Source: Sialis fuliginosa
Taxonomy: Eukaryota > Arthropoda > Insecta > Megaloptera > Sialidae
Assembly (NCBI GenBank): GCA_961205875.1
Contig: OY540813.1
Span: 15,719,001 to 15,783,000 of the forward strand
DNA length: 64,000 nucleotides
Direction of reading: 5' to 3'
The translations under genes and the position numbers were made by a program. Shown here piece after piece: positions 21,480-31,802 of this stretch. Positions within the stretch are counted from its first letter, which is position 1, and each line of letters starts with the position of its first letter. Under the pieces are notes generated by a model, which did no database searches, was not told the DNA's origin, and saw nothing but the letters and a program-made list of their open reading frames with translations.

Positions 21480-24067
21480 CTGTACATATCTTAAACTGAA
21501 GGATTCCAATAAGATCTTAGCAAGTAATCTTATAAAAATAAGCGATTTAAATATAATATACAATCATAGAGCTACTGAACGTTAGCGATATGGCTAGATG
21601 ATATTAAACTGTAATTTCAATTAACTAACGCTGGTAATCGATTCTGCAAACATACCCTTTTCAACAGCGCTATCTCGTTACTGCAGACATAGAATGCCAT
21701 AACGGTGGGTAAGGGGTAATCCGTGTACATAAGTGATAACTAATGTGACTATTAGTTAATTGCATACATCAAAACGTTAGTAAATATTGTGTCAGATTTA
21801 CTGTAATGTTTTAAACCAAAGGAATTAGCAAACATTTTTGATTATTATTTATTTCAGAACCTAAAGTGCAATAATCACAGTCCCCACAAGGCGGGGAGCT
21901 GACAGGGTTCTAGCATGAGGGGGTGGGGGGCATGACGAGTCAACAAGCTTTCTTTTTCTTTGGTCGTCACCAAAACAAAAATTCTATTATTTGTTTGCGA
22001 GAAGGGGTCCGCCGAAAATTTATTTATTTACCCAAAAAATATTGTTATATTCGATTTATAATAATTGCTAAAGGGGAGGTTTAATATTATCAAAAAATTA
22101 GTATTTATTTTTATCATATTTATGTACGATTCGAGGCTCACTAAAGTCCTGTATAGTTTTTCGATTTATTGGATTATGTAAAAACATCGCACGATTAATT
22201 AATTTAAATCTATTATTAATACATATATAAATACTCAGATTAATTTAAGAATCAAAAGTGAAAAAAATACAGTTATTGTATCATTGAATCCAAGAAAGAG
22301 TATGATAACTTTTAGCATCCGAAAATATGCATTTAAAAGTGTTTTTTCGAATATAAATTTAAATTAATTAAAATTAATTTAATATAACAAAATTTTAAAT
22401 CTCCTAAATGCATCTATATTATATTTTATATTATAATTATTTGGGTATATTTAATTACTAAATGGCATTTTAATTTTTTGTTTTTTACTAAAAAATGCCG
22501 TAAATTGTTCATTTCGTTTGTACCTAGTTCAAAATTTTACAATTTCTATTATATAAATATAAATACACTTCGTTAAAAAAGCATGTTACTATTTTTTGTT
22601 AAAAATAGGTAAAAGGGTCTACTTGATAGAAATTTATGTAAAAAAATGTTTTTTTTTTATTAATTGCATGCTCCAAGATTTTTTCTCGCAAAGTTTTTCT
22701 ATCGAATGAAATCTTAATAAAGTTTTTTTAAATTATTCTTTTTTCGGCTTCAATTTATTGTTATCCAGCTTTTCAAAAAGATTCTTGAATATAAATCAAG
22801 AGAAATATTAAAGAGTAGAGATTACAAGCTTTAAAATGCTTTTTGTCTGATTGTTTTTCGATTAAAATTTGTCGAAGATGTGACTTTTAGAATTTTGCTT
22901 ATTTTTATATAAAAAATCTTTTTATTTTGTTTGACAATATCAATAAAATCACTCTCTTATTATAATTTTTATTATCACTTGAAATTATTCGTTTTCTTTT
23001 TGATTATAAACACTTCGTTCAGTTTGTAATACTGATTACAAAACTAATGAAATCAATTTGTTACTGAAACTTTAAAACAAAAAATAAATTAATAGTAATT
23101 TAATAATATTTCAAAATTTATTACTCTTACACACAAAATATACAAGGGGCTACATACCTCCAGTGCTGGTGAAAATTAATACTTTTAAGGTTGTATTTTA
23201 AGGACTATATTGTTTAAAGTAAACTATAATATTAATTACACATTATTTATTATTGGTCATTTCAAAGTAAGAAAAAATGGCTAAACATTTTTTTTTATCA
23301 TAAATTATATACGTCAATTGAAATTCTTTAGGTCACTGTTGGGAAAACGTTATTTTATGGTCTGCATGATTTCTCTGGTATAGATCGATGGATCTCAAAA
23401 TTCAAAAATATTCTTGTACAGTAATGTTTTCGTTATAATCTGTCGAGCTAAATTTTTTAATTTCGAAAAAATAAGCATCATGACATTTTGAAGATAAAAA
23501 AATTATTTAATTAAAAATTTTGTTCTTTTATTAAAAATTTATTAAATAAAATATAATAAAAAAAGGTCGACAGACTATAGAGAATGTATTTTGGAAGATT
23601 TTAAAAAAGCATCTAAAAATATAGAAAACTTTTTGAGTTATCGTGCAGACCGTATAGAAAAAGTTAGATTTGAGAAAAACACGTTTAAGTTTTTAACGGG
23701 AATGTCATAAATTGTAGTGAATTTTGTGTATAAAATTTTTGTGGTTAACTTACGTTTAATCTGCCATTCTGAGTCCATACTGTATGTCTCCTTCTGAATT
23801 TTTGTATTTTTTATGTTTATTTTTTTGTAATTTGCCGACTGTTCGAGCTTCTTTCGTTGCCTAAGTCGCGCGAATTTTGGAATGTTTTAATCGATCGAGC
23901 GGCCACATTTATAGTTATAACTTCGTTATTAAAAGGAATTTTCGAGTATTTTTTTTAAAATGTTTATAAAAGTAAAGAGAATAATAAAAATAAAAACTTT
24001 TTTTGTAATTCTGAAGGTACGTTACCCCTTAAGGTGATTTATGAATTGTAGAAAATACTGATGTGTT
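21480..24067. other. Long AT-rich non-coding stretch upstream of the large ORF
   Basis: Nothing could be supported over 2.6 kb. A G-rich patch GAGGGGGTGGGGGGCATGACG lies at about 21918. No TATA/initiator arrangement could be singled out before the ORF at 24074 because TATA-like words are everywhere. Confidence 0.4.
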
Positions 24068-24073
24068 TAAATA

Positions 24074-26020
24074 ATGAAAAGAAGAACATTCTCGCCTTCT
24101 GATAATATGTCATCATCTACATCAGATACATATAAAGAGAAAAAATTAAATGGCATTTGTGAAGATACTGTAATATCATCATCTCGGAGTAACTCCAGAT
24201 GGTCTTTGTTTTCTAACTTTTCTATTTCTCGCAATATACGCGACAGTGTTATTAGTACTGTTAAAAAAATTAAAAGAAAATCGACAGCAAAAAACAAGAG
24301 CAATGAAACAAGAACAAATGAATCCGACGATACTCCAGAGAGTAATTTCGAGAAAAATGTTTCTACTCCTATGTCACCGCGAGCTATTGTTAAATCATTA
24401 CGGCAGAGAGACTCGAGAGAGTATTGGGAAATACGATCCAGGTCGTTGGACGACTTAGACGAAAATTACGATGTTTTGAAAAGTCAATCATCTGAAAACT
24501 CTTCTAATAGTTCAGTTCAACTGTATGACGAACTTGAATTCTTATTAGAAAATGATCGTAAAATTGTGAGTAGAAGTCAAAGTAAATCATTGTATGATTT
24601 TAATAATGATATTTATGATAAAGTTTTGTTTACGACAAATAAAGAAAATAAAGAACAATGCCAATGTTATGAAGAAGTGGGAAATAAAAAGTATGAATTA
24701 AAAAGATATTGTAGAGGCAGAAGTAAATCAGTAAGCGTTGGTATAGACAATGACTATGCTGTAATCCCAGACATTCACGAAAGTAGAATATGTTGTAACT
24801 CTTCTCAGTATTGTGAGAATAGTTCTTCTTTTAAACAAGATCTAAGAAGAAACTGGAGAGAAAAAAGTAAATCATTATATGATTTCGATGAGGATGATTA
24901 TGCAATAATATCAGATAAATCTGATACAAAAACACCACAAACAAAATCTTTAGAATCGATTAGTGAATCTAATAGCCCACCTCCAATACCACCTCGAATT
25001 GTTAATTTTAACATATTACAAAAATCTACAATTATAAAGAAGGCAACATCTCAAAACGTATTTATTAGAAACGCAAGCTTAGATTTCACTCCATCGGCAC
25101 CACCTTTAGAACTTGAGAATCAAGATGCAAATATATCAAATGCTTTACAAAGATTGGCAAATTCATTACCTAATTTAGAAGAACATTATCAAGACATTTA
25201 TTTAAATACAAAAGAAAAAAACGTCGGAATAGTTCATGAGAAATATCAGAAACAAGAACCGTTTTATATGTCATTTTTCAATAATTTTAATATCATTCCT
25301 GATACAGTATTAAAATATAGTGCAAATGAAATGTGTTTGTGTAATTTAAATCGCGAAAGCGACCTATTATTAAAAAAGTGTAATGATCAAAAATTATTAT
25401 CTTCTCATTTAACAATAAAATCAGGTTCTCCATCAGAAATACACTTTTTTCCCAATCATGCTTACATGCCACCAGATAATGTAGAACAAAATAAGTATAT
25501 TTTTTTGAAAATGAATTGCAGTTTTAATAAAAATAAAATTATCGAAGATTTCAAAGAAATCGAACCGCTGTTGAATATTAAACACAAGTATGTAAAAAAT
25601 CCTAAAACGAAAAGAACCTCTTTGTTTTCTTCTGTATTTAAATACAGAAAGAAATCTTCGAAAGATAAGAAACGATCAATATGTGAAACAGTAGAACATT
25701 CGACAGTTTTGAACAAAGCGTCAACATTGCCAATTAAAGACTTGCGCCTCAATAATCTAATTGAACGAGAAATGGCATTGGACGTTAGCAATAGGAAAGA
25801 AATGCGTGATTTCGCTACCAAAGAAAACAACGATATTCCGTCATATGGTTCGTCATCCGAAGATACTATTATGAATACTATAGGTGGTTTCCGTCTCAGC
25901 CCGGTGGGCGGTGGGACTTCAGTAACAATGACGCCCCCACCTACATCGCCAGAGAGAACTGTACAGAATGAGGGGGTTCGTATTGTTTTTGATAGCTTTG
26001 TTGTCTGCAAATGCTACTGA
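24074..26020 (+). CDS. 648-codon ORF: Ser-rich protein with ~48-residue SLYDFD repeats
   Basis: By far the longest open frame in the window. The start ATG has A at -3 and a TAA stop two codons upstream in frame (24068). Residues 63-75 are a basic cluster (KKIKRKS). From about 117 to 290 a degenerate motif recurs every 47-48 residues: RSLDDLDENY (S124), SKSLYDFNNDIY (S172), SKSVSVGIDNDY (S219), SKSLYDFDEDDY (S267). Weaker echoes are ASLDF (S335) and SLPNLEEHYQD (S364). PPPIPPR (302-308) fits a class II SH3 ligand. A second basic tract lies at 511-533, and the end is SPVGGGTSVTMTPPPTSP. I saw no enzymatic domain, signal peptide or membrane segment, and I do not recognise the family. The last codons may be intron read-through: GT dinucleotides at 25904 and 25961 fall in phase 0, though both are weak donors. 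It could instead be an intronless gene with its own poly(A) signal. The frame is AT-rich in codon use, unlike the GC-rich exon at 4943. Confidence 0.7.
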   Translation: MKRRTFSPSDNMSSSTSDTYKEKKLNGICEDTVISSSRSNSRWSLFSNFSISRNIRDSVISTVKKIKRKSTAKNKSNETRTNESDDTPESNFEKNVSTPMSPRAIVKSLRQRDSREYWEIRSRSLDDLDENYDVLKSQSSENSSNSSVQLYDELEFLLENDRKIVSRSQSKSLYDFNNDIYDKVLFTTNKENKEQCQCYEEVGNKKYELKRYCRGRSKSVSVGIDNDYAVIPDIHESRICCNSSQYCENSSSFKQDLRRNWREKSKSLYDFDEDDYAIISDKSDTKTPQTKSLESISESNSPPPIPPRIVNFNILQKSTIIKKATSQNVFIRNASLDFTPSAPPLELENQDANISNALQRLANSLPNLEEHYQDIYLNTKEKNVGIVHEKYQKQEPFYMSFFNNFNIIPDTVLKYSANEMCLCNLNRESDLLLKKCNDQKLLSSHLTIKSGSPSEIHFFPNHAYMPPDNVEQNKYIFLKMNCSFNKNKIIEDFKEIEPLLNIKHKYVKNPKTKRTSLFSSVFKYRKKSSKDKKRSICETVEHSTVLNKASTLPIKDLRLNNLIEREMALDVSNRKEMRDFATKENNDIPSYGSSSEDTIMNTIGGFRLSPVGGGTSVTMTPPPTSPERTVQNEGVRIVFDSFVVCKCY

Positions 26021-26169
26021 CGAACACTGCTGCTATTCTTATGTGCGAGTGCTTGTCAACTTTTTCCTTTATTTAATCCTGCGTTTTATATTTATTAATA
26101 ATGTTGTGCTGTGTTTTTTTCTTTGGTCTTGTAGTGAATATAATATTAATTTCAATTTACGTTATGTGA

Positions 26170-26211
26170 AATAAATAATCGTACGTCTTATATTATTATA
26201 TAACAAATAAA
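26170..26211 (+). promoter_or_regulatory. Candidate poly(A) signals after the large ORF
   Basis: AATAAA occurs at 26170-26175 and again at 26206-26211, 150-190 bases after the stop of the 648-codon ORF. They would suit a terminal exon, but AATAAA is frequent by chance in DNA this AT-rich. Confidence 0.3.
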
Positions 26212-26532
26212 ATATTCTAGTATATATAAATACACAAACAAGTTAATATTTATTTCAAGCAATCTAAATTATTTCTTCAGAGAGAATATAAATATTTTCC
26301 ATTACAAAGCTCTGTTAAATCTTTTACCTTGAAATAATGTTTCTCGAAGTTTCTTTTGGATTCTACACTCTCTCTATCCCACAATAAATTCTCAAAACAG
26401 AGTGTTTTAGTTTGAGAATAAGGTATACGAAGAATTACATCAGCAACAAACATCTTCATTATATTGGATTCTGAAAAATACGATTACAATCATTTATTTC
26501 GTTTCGAGGCATATTATATTATCATTATTAAG

Positions 26533-27095
26533 TAAGATACTGGCATCAGTCTTGGATATGATCCTAGTAATGGCTATTTATAAATTAAATGTACTGAATT
26601 AGAAATATTTGTTGATATTTGATTACTAACATTTCTGAATATTAATCTATATACATTTAACTGTCTAACAGCGTGATTTTATGACAATCGGCCAATAGAT
26701 GTCAAAATGGTGGACATTTAAACTAATTATTAATATACTTTATTTATTAATTATTATATTATCATAGCAACTGCTTTACATTGTTTCAAATTTGACGATT
26801 CTTTCATTTGTGTCATAGTACTTATCATTTTGTAATCATTAGCAAGTGTCCATCACTGCGTGCTCATTACTGGTTTTACTTTATCCGTTACTGGAGAAAA
26901 AGCATAAACAAAATAAAAGGTTATAATTTAAAAAACAAACTATATTTGCGGACTTTGGTAATTAAATTGATAAAATAAAGAGTTACTTGTTTTATTAGTA
27001 ACATGAGTTCTTGAGAACTACAAAAAAGAAGCCTGTCAATCACCAAAACAGTAAACCTTGCTCTTATAGCGGCCATAACTGGTGCCAGTACCTTA
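26533..27095. mobile_element. MITE, copy 2 of the GGTACTGG family, 563 bp
   Basis: Left end TAAGATACTGGCATCAGT; right end ACTGGTGCCAGTACCTTA. It is close in sequence to 17549-18091 across its length and retains about 35 bases missing there (AACAGCGTGATTTTATGACA and following). The flanks resemble each other: ATTATCATTATTAAGTAA on the left and ATTATTATTATTAAGTAA on the right, which may be a long target duplication or simply low-complexity DNA. Confidence 0.8.
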
Positions 27096-29041
27096 TTATA
27101 TTATTATTATTAAGTAATTCTTTGTTTTCTTTCATACTGAACTATGACTTAAGTATACTCGTGTATCTGAGTTTTTCTAAATATACATGACTATGCTATA
27201 GTTAATTGTGTATTCATGTACTAGTAGTACGAGTATACACTTACAACAACTTTTGAAAATTGGATAGAAGCCAAAAGTTACTATCAACAATACCAGCAGA
27301 CATTTTAAGCTCTAACAAAGACTAACTACATCAGTTAAATATACATGTTACATAATTGTGATACAATGAACTATTGTACATATATATATATAAAGTTCGT
27401 ATTAATAATAATATTATTATTGTTAAAAAATGTCAGGAGTTGAACATATTATACAATACAACATCTCGTAAAGTATATTCCCTAAACGTATATTTTACCC
27501 CTTGTCTCTTTTCCCTTTACTAGATACAAGTTTAAGGTTATGTTTAACTTTGAATTGTGTTTGTAACTGCTATATAACTTCAAATCTTGTAAAATCAATA
27601 TATTTACTATAGGATGAGTCAAAAGTTGGTATTTTTTCAATATATCCTGTTTTAAGAGATAGAAACAATATTCAAATTTTGAATGATGTTAAAAATTCAT
27701 AGAGAATACATATATAGTGTCGTCCTGAAAAAATATATATAATAAATGATTTATTTTTACCTTGTAACATGTAACGAAGGTCTATACCGTATTACAAAAT
27801 TTTTGAAAATCTTTTTTTTTGAACGTTTTTAAATAACTTTAAAAATCATTTTGAACTTAATTTTGGAAATGTATTCTTGTGTTTTGGGGTAGCATTAGCT
27901 TAAACTATGCACCACCAACATAAACTAGTTGTCGTATTACCTAAAATTATTTGTTTTTGTTAATAATTTCTTATTTTTTCTCGAAAAAAACACGACTTTT
28001 GCCAATTTTTTTCACAAGTCCGCCATTTTGTTTTTAAATAATATAAATATCTAATTCTAGGTAATACGATAGAGACAAGTCAAATAAATACAAATGGAGA
28101 TGTGCTTCCCACCACCCGCCCACCCACCTTTTTTCGAGGAGTCCACAGAAAGTATTAAAAAATGCACAAAAAAAATTTTTTTTTGTATAATTTAAGATGC
28201 AAATACAAACATATAAAGACTGAAAAGATTTTATTTTATTACGAAAAAAAAAATCATGAAATAAATTAAAAATTTTAGGCGTCACACCGCAATACTGCCC
28301 TAATGCGGAATGAGTTTTTATCAAGTGAACAGTTGATTTTGCCGATAGAGGTTATCAGATGCCAAATGTAAACGTTTAGAGAAGTTGTACTGCACATAAT
28401 TTACATCAGCGTTTAGTTACATATGAAAAATGTTCATATAATCAAACTTATTGTAAATGTGTCCTTACAAATGTATAATCCTTCTTTTGTTCTGACGCTG
28501 TTTATCATTTTTGTAAGGCTTGATAAAATAAATAAAATATTCTATTCTATTTACATTTTTCTATTGTTTATTCTATAAACCAATTTTAAGCTTTTAATCA
28601 CTTTAAAATGTCTGAATTTTCAGTAGACAACATTCAATAAAGTAAAATAATTTAATACGTCCGCGTCGCCAATGCTTTTATACCGCCTTTGAAGTACTAG
28701 ATTGTATTAAAATACAATAACGAAGGAAATAGTATTTTCTGGTAGTAATTACTTCTTAATTCATTATTTATTAAATTATTAGTAAAAATAAAATCTTCAT
28801 TTATTTTACTTTTAAAACAATAGTAAACAATAATAATGTCTACTCGTTTATGTATTGGATGTATGCATTACGGTGTTTAAAAAAAAAAACAATTTTTTTC
28901 GCTCTAAATAAATATTTAAAACACATGTTTCAACTCATTGGATTTATATAGTACCTCTCTAGACATTTTTTATAGAGAATTAAATTTCCCATAAAATTAA
29001 CATTTAACTTATTTTTATAAAAACAATAGTTTAGTTGTGAG
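27096..29041. other. AT-rich non-coding stretch
   Basis: A short inverted pair (GTCGTATTACCT at 27929 and AGGTAATACGAT at 28058) brackets a T-rich segment, with a run of CCCACC words at 28107-28128. The minus-strand open frame 28034-28324 has no domain. No exon was recognised. Confidence 0.35.
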
Positions 29042-29375
29042 ATGTCCGGTATTATAAAGGAGCTCGCAAATTTGTTAGCTTGCAAGCACTCTCAAATGAG
29101 ATATCAAACTTATATGACAGTTCTTTTGGAGTTTGTTGATGACTTTGACAAGTTTCGCGCACGCGTTGTAGGTAAATACCAACGGTATTGAAACAGTGGT
29201 GATATTATGAAAATTATTTTGTATGGTCAAAAATACCAACTGTGTTACAATTAGTTGAAGTGTCACTGCTCTAAATTGCATAGCTAATCCATAGATACTA
29301 GTACAGAATTAATACCCCATTTGAGAGTGCTTGCAAGCTAGCAAATTTTGTGAGCTCCTTTATAATACCGGACAT
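29042..29375. mobile_element. MITE, copy 1 of the ATGTCCGGTAT family, 334 bp
   Basis: Inverted termini of about 60 bp: ATGTCCGGTATTATAAAGGA on the left and TCCTTTATAATACCGGACAT on the right, continuing through GCTTGCAAGCACTCTCAAAT on the left and its complement ATTTGAGAGTGCTTGC on the right. The second copy is at 61527-61799. The minus-strand frame 29075-29281 lies within it and has no transposase motif. Confidence 0.75.
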
Positions 29376-29786
29376 TAGACGTTCATTTTAACAAACAAGA
29401 ATATCTGTAACTTTTGATACGTTGAATTGAGGGTCATGACTTTGTAGACACTTTTGTAGAGAATTTTATCTTCTACAAAAAGATGTCCTTAAAAAAGCTG
29501 TCATAAATCAGTAATACCAACTTTAGTACTAAAGAATCATTTCCCCATGTTATTTAAAAATAACATGGCGAGGATTTATTTTAGGTCATAAACGAACTTA
29601 TTTCGCAACGAGAGCAAATGTTCATTTTTTTACACACCCTAGTATACATATTACATTATGTATATTATGCATATATCCCATTATTGATCATTAATACCAT
29701 CAAAAGCTATATACTCCAAGAAAGACAAATATTTATTTAAGATTTCATAGTAAATGTATAAAGGATATAGGTATGTATAATGTATA
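29376..29786. other. AT-rich spacer between two transposons
   Basis: No feature supported. It ends at the TA target site of the Tc1-like transposon. Confidence 0.4.
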
Positions 29787-29788
29787 TA

Positions 29789-29814
29789 CAGTAAGGGACA
29801 AAATTGTGGGTACG
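29789..29814. repeat. Left outer terminal inverted repeat of the Tc1-like element
   Basis: 26 bases identical in inverted orientation to 31412-31437. A shorter related copy at 29993-30013 (GGACAAAATTATGGGTACG) repeats the inner part in direct orientation. Confidence 0.93.
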
Positions 29815-29992
29815 TAGCAAAATAATGTTATAAATGCCATGTTTTATAATGATTTTAAATGAAATACTTGAAAAATGTATGATAATATTTTATTTAATAT
29901 ATCAACAGATAATTTCTACACAGTATTATAAATAAATAAATTTTATTTTCTTCATTCCAATGAATAGATGCCAGCAATCTGAAAATAGAAAT

Positions 29993-30013
29993 GGACAAAA
30001 TTATGGGTACGTT
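29993..30013. repeat. Left inner direct repeat (IR/DR site)
   Basis: GGACAAAATTATGGGTACG differs from the outer copy's GGACAAAATTGTGGGTACG at one base. It is a likely second transposase-binding site by analogy with IR/DR elements. Confidence 0.8.
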
Positions 30014-30059
30014 CGAAAAATCAACCTCTTAATATCGTGTATCACAGTTTTACTTACTT

Positions 30060-31073
30060 TTAATATTTTGTATGTCCACCTTTAGCTTTAATGACAGCTT
30101 GTAAACGTCTGGGCATGCTGTCCACTAAATTTTCTATTATTTCCTGTGGTATTTCCTCCCACGCAGAAACCAGCTTCTCAAAAAAATTTTCAGCATTGGT
30201 AACGTTCACTCGAGACACTTTTGTATCTAAATACGACCATAAATGCTCGATTGGATTTAAATCCGGACTCTGAGCTGGCCATTCTAATAGTTCCAAATCG
30301 TTATCTTCAAAATATTTCTTTGCAACTCTTGATGTGTGCTTTGGATCATTGTCTTGTTGAAAGACAAATTGCTCATTTAAATTCATTTTTTCAGCGGAGG
30401 CATTAAGATTTTCGTCTAGTAAGTTTACGTATACAGCACCTGTCATTTTGCCTTCGATTCTCACTAAATTACCCACCCCGTTTCGACTAAAACACCCCCA
30501 AATCATAACATTACCTCCACCATGTTTAACTGTTGATTGTACCATTTGAGGTTTTAACGCTTCTCCAGGGCGCCTCCACACTCTTCCCCTTCGTTTATTC
30601 CCAAAAAGCTCAAATTTACTTTCGTCGGACCAAATTACACTATTCCAAAAGTTTTTTGATTTATTTATGTGATTTTTAGCGAATTGTAAGCGTCTCTTTT
30701 TATTTTTCGCACTAATGAACGGTTTTTTGTGTTTAAAATAGCTTTCTAACCCGGCTGATTTTAATCGTCTCTTGATTGTTTTATTGGAAACATCAACACC
30801 AACAATTTCTTTAACTTCTCGCGCAGTAAGATTGGGATTTTTCTTCACTTCACGGATTATTATCGTATCTTCTCTTTGTGTCGTTTTCTTTTTTCGACCT
30901 CTCCCAGTGATGTTTGCGACACTATGTGTAGCTTCAAATTTTTTGCACATTCTCACTACCGCATTTTTCGAAATTTTATACTTTTTAGCAATAATTTGAT
31001 AACTAAGTCCAGTTCTTCGATCCTCAACAACCCTTTTTCGAATATCTAATGGAATTTCACTACCGCGAACCAT
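30060..31073 (-). CDS. Tc1-like DD34E transposase, intact
   Basis: The 337-residue length is typical of Tc1 transposases, which cut and reinsert the element at TA sites. N-terminal helix-turn-helix regions (about 7-50 and 70-105) flank a GRGRKKKT hook-like motif (57-64). A basic KNKKRRL stretch (123-129) could serve in nuclear import or DNA contact. The catalytic triad is D150 (WSDESKFELFG), D241 (FQQDNDPKHTS) and E276 (SPDLNPIEHLW), with 34 residues between the last two, so DD34E. The glycine-rich box HGGGNVMIWGCFS is at 184-196. There are no stops or frameshifts. The ATG gives the full N-terminal HTH. It lies alone inside the transposon. Confidence 0.95.
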   Translation of the reverse strand: MVRGSEIPLDIRKRVVEDRRTGLSYQIIAKKYKISKNAVVRMCKKFEATHSVANITGRGRKKKTTQREDTIIIREVKKNPNLTAREVKEIVGVDVSNKTIKRRLKSAGLESYFKHKKPFISAKNKKRRLQFAKNHINKSKNFWNSVIWSDESKFELFGNKRRGRVWRRPGEALKPQMVQSTVKHGGGNVMIWGCFSRNGVGNLVRIEGKMTGAVYVNLLDENLNASAEKMNLNEQFVFQQDNDPKHTSRVAKKYFEDNDLELLEWPAQSPDLNPIEHLWSYLDTKVSRVNVTNAENFFEKLVSAWEEIPQEIIENLVDSMPRRLQAVIKAKGGHTKY

Positions 31074-31215
31074 TTTTATCGGTTTATCTAATATTCAACA
31101 ATGTTAATATTAAAAACAGAAATTGTTGTGTATAGATATAACCCAATATAATTATGACCACTAACCAAAATCAATTGTTGATACGAACTCTTACAAATAT
31201 AAACACTTAATGATG

Positions 31216-31236
31216 TCGTACCCACAATTTTGTCCT
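31216..31236. repeat. Right inner direct repeat (IR/DR site)
   Basis: TCGTACCCACAATTTTGTCC here repeats the same word of the right outer terminus (31411-31430) about 195 bp inside it and in the same orientation. Confidence 0.8.
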
Positions 31237-31411
31237 AAAGAAGGATTACTTATATACTACCTGGATTTTTTCTTAGCCACCCTATGAGTCACAACGTTGT
31301 AAAACTATGTCCACCTAGTTTTATAATCACCAATAGAATTCCACATGTTATTACTACACTGTCAGGTAATCAGAAAGACATTATTCAGGGAATTTATGAA
31401 TTTAGGAAGAT

Positions 31412-31437
31412 CGTACCCACAATTTTGTCCCTTACTG
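31412..31437. repeat. Right outer terminal inverted repeat of the Tc1-like element
   Basis: Exact inverted counterpart of 29789-29814, followed by the TA duplication. Confidence 0.93.
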
Positions 31438-31802
31438 TATATGTAATATGTATGTATACTATCATATGAGATACAAAAAGTTTGAAACTGAAAGAAAATG
31501 GCAAACTTGAAAGTAGAAAAGTTTTGTTGAAGTAATTTTCTCAAAATACGGTATCTTTGAAAAACCAAATTGAACGGTTTATCATTATTGACGAGAACTG
31601 AATAATTCAATTTCGTTTTGACACGAAACTGTTCTCAAATGCAACTAATATTTAAATGTATGAAGTGTACGAGTAGAAAATATCTTTATTCGAGTGCTGA
31701 GTAAATTCAATCTAATTTGCCTAACAGAGCCGGATACGAGTTCCAAAACAGACCCAGACAAAATTTAATGTATAAAGTATAGTCTGAATAAATTGTTATG
31801 AG

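Larger units (their letters stand above)
29789..31437 (-). mobile_element. Complete autonomous Tc1-like transposon, 1649 bp
   Basis: The element is bounded by TA duplications (29787-29788 and 31438-31439). The terminal 26 bp are perfect inverted repeats starting CAGTAAGGGACAAAATTG and ending in GGGTACG. Each end contains a second, slightly diverged copy in the same orientation about 195-200 bp inside (29993-30013 and 31216-31236), which is the IR/DR arrangement known from Sleeping Beauty-type Tc1 elements. A single intact transposase frame on the minus strand fills the middle. Perfect termini and an intact gene indicate recent insertion and possible activity; activity itself is not shown. Confidence 0.93.

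Noticed and set aside
24067..24303. Minus-strand 78-codon frame at the start of the large ORF
   Set aside because: Antisense shadow, Leu/Ile-rich by virtue of the opposite Lys/Asn/Asp codons.
25462..26010. 182-codon open frame on the minus strand opposite the large ORF
   Set aside because: It is the shadow of the + strand frame; no motif, and the + strand frame has a proper start and repeated motif structure.
30091..30999. Plus-strand frames across the transposase
   Set aside because: Antisense shadows of the intact transposase gene.
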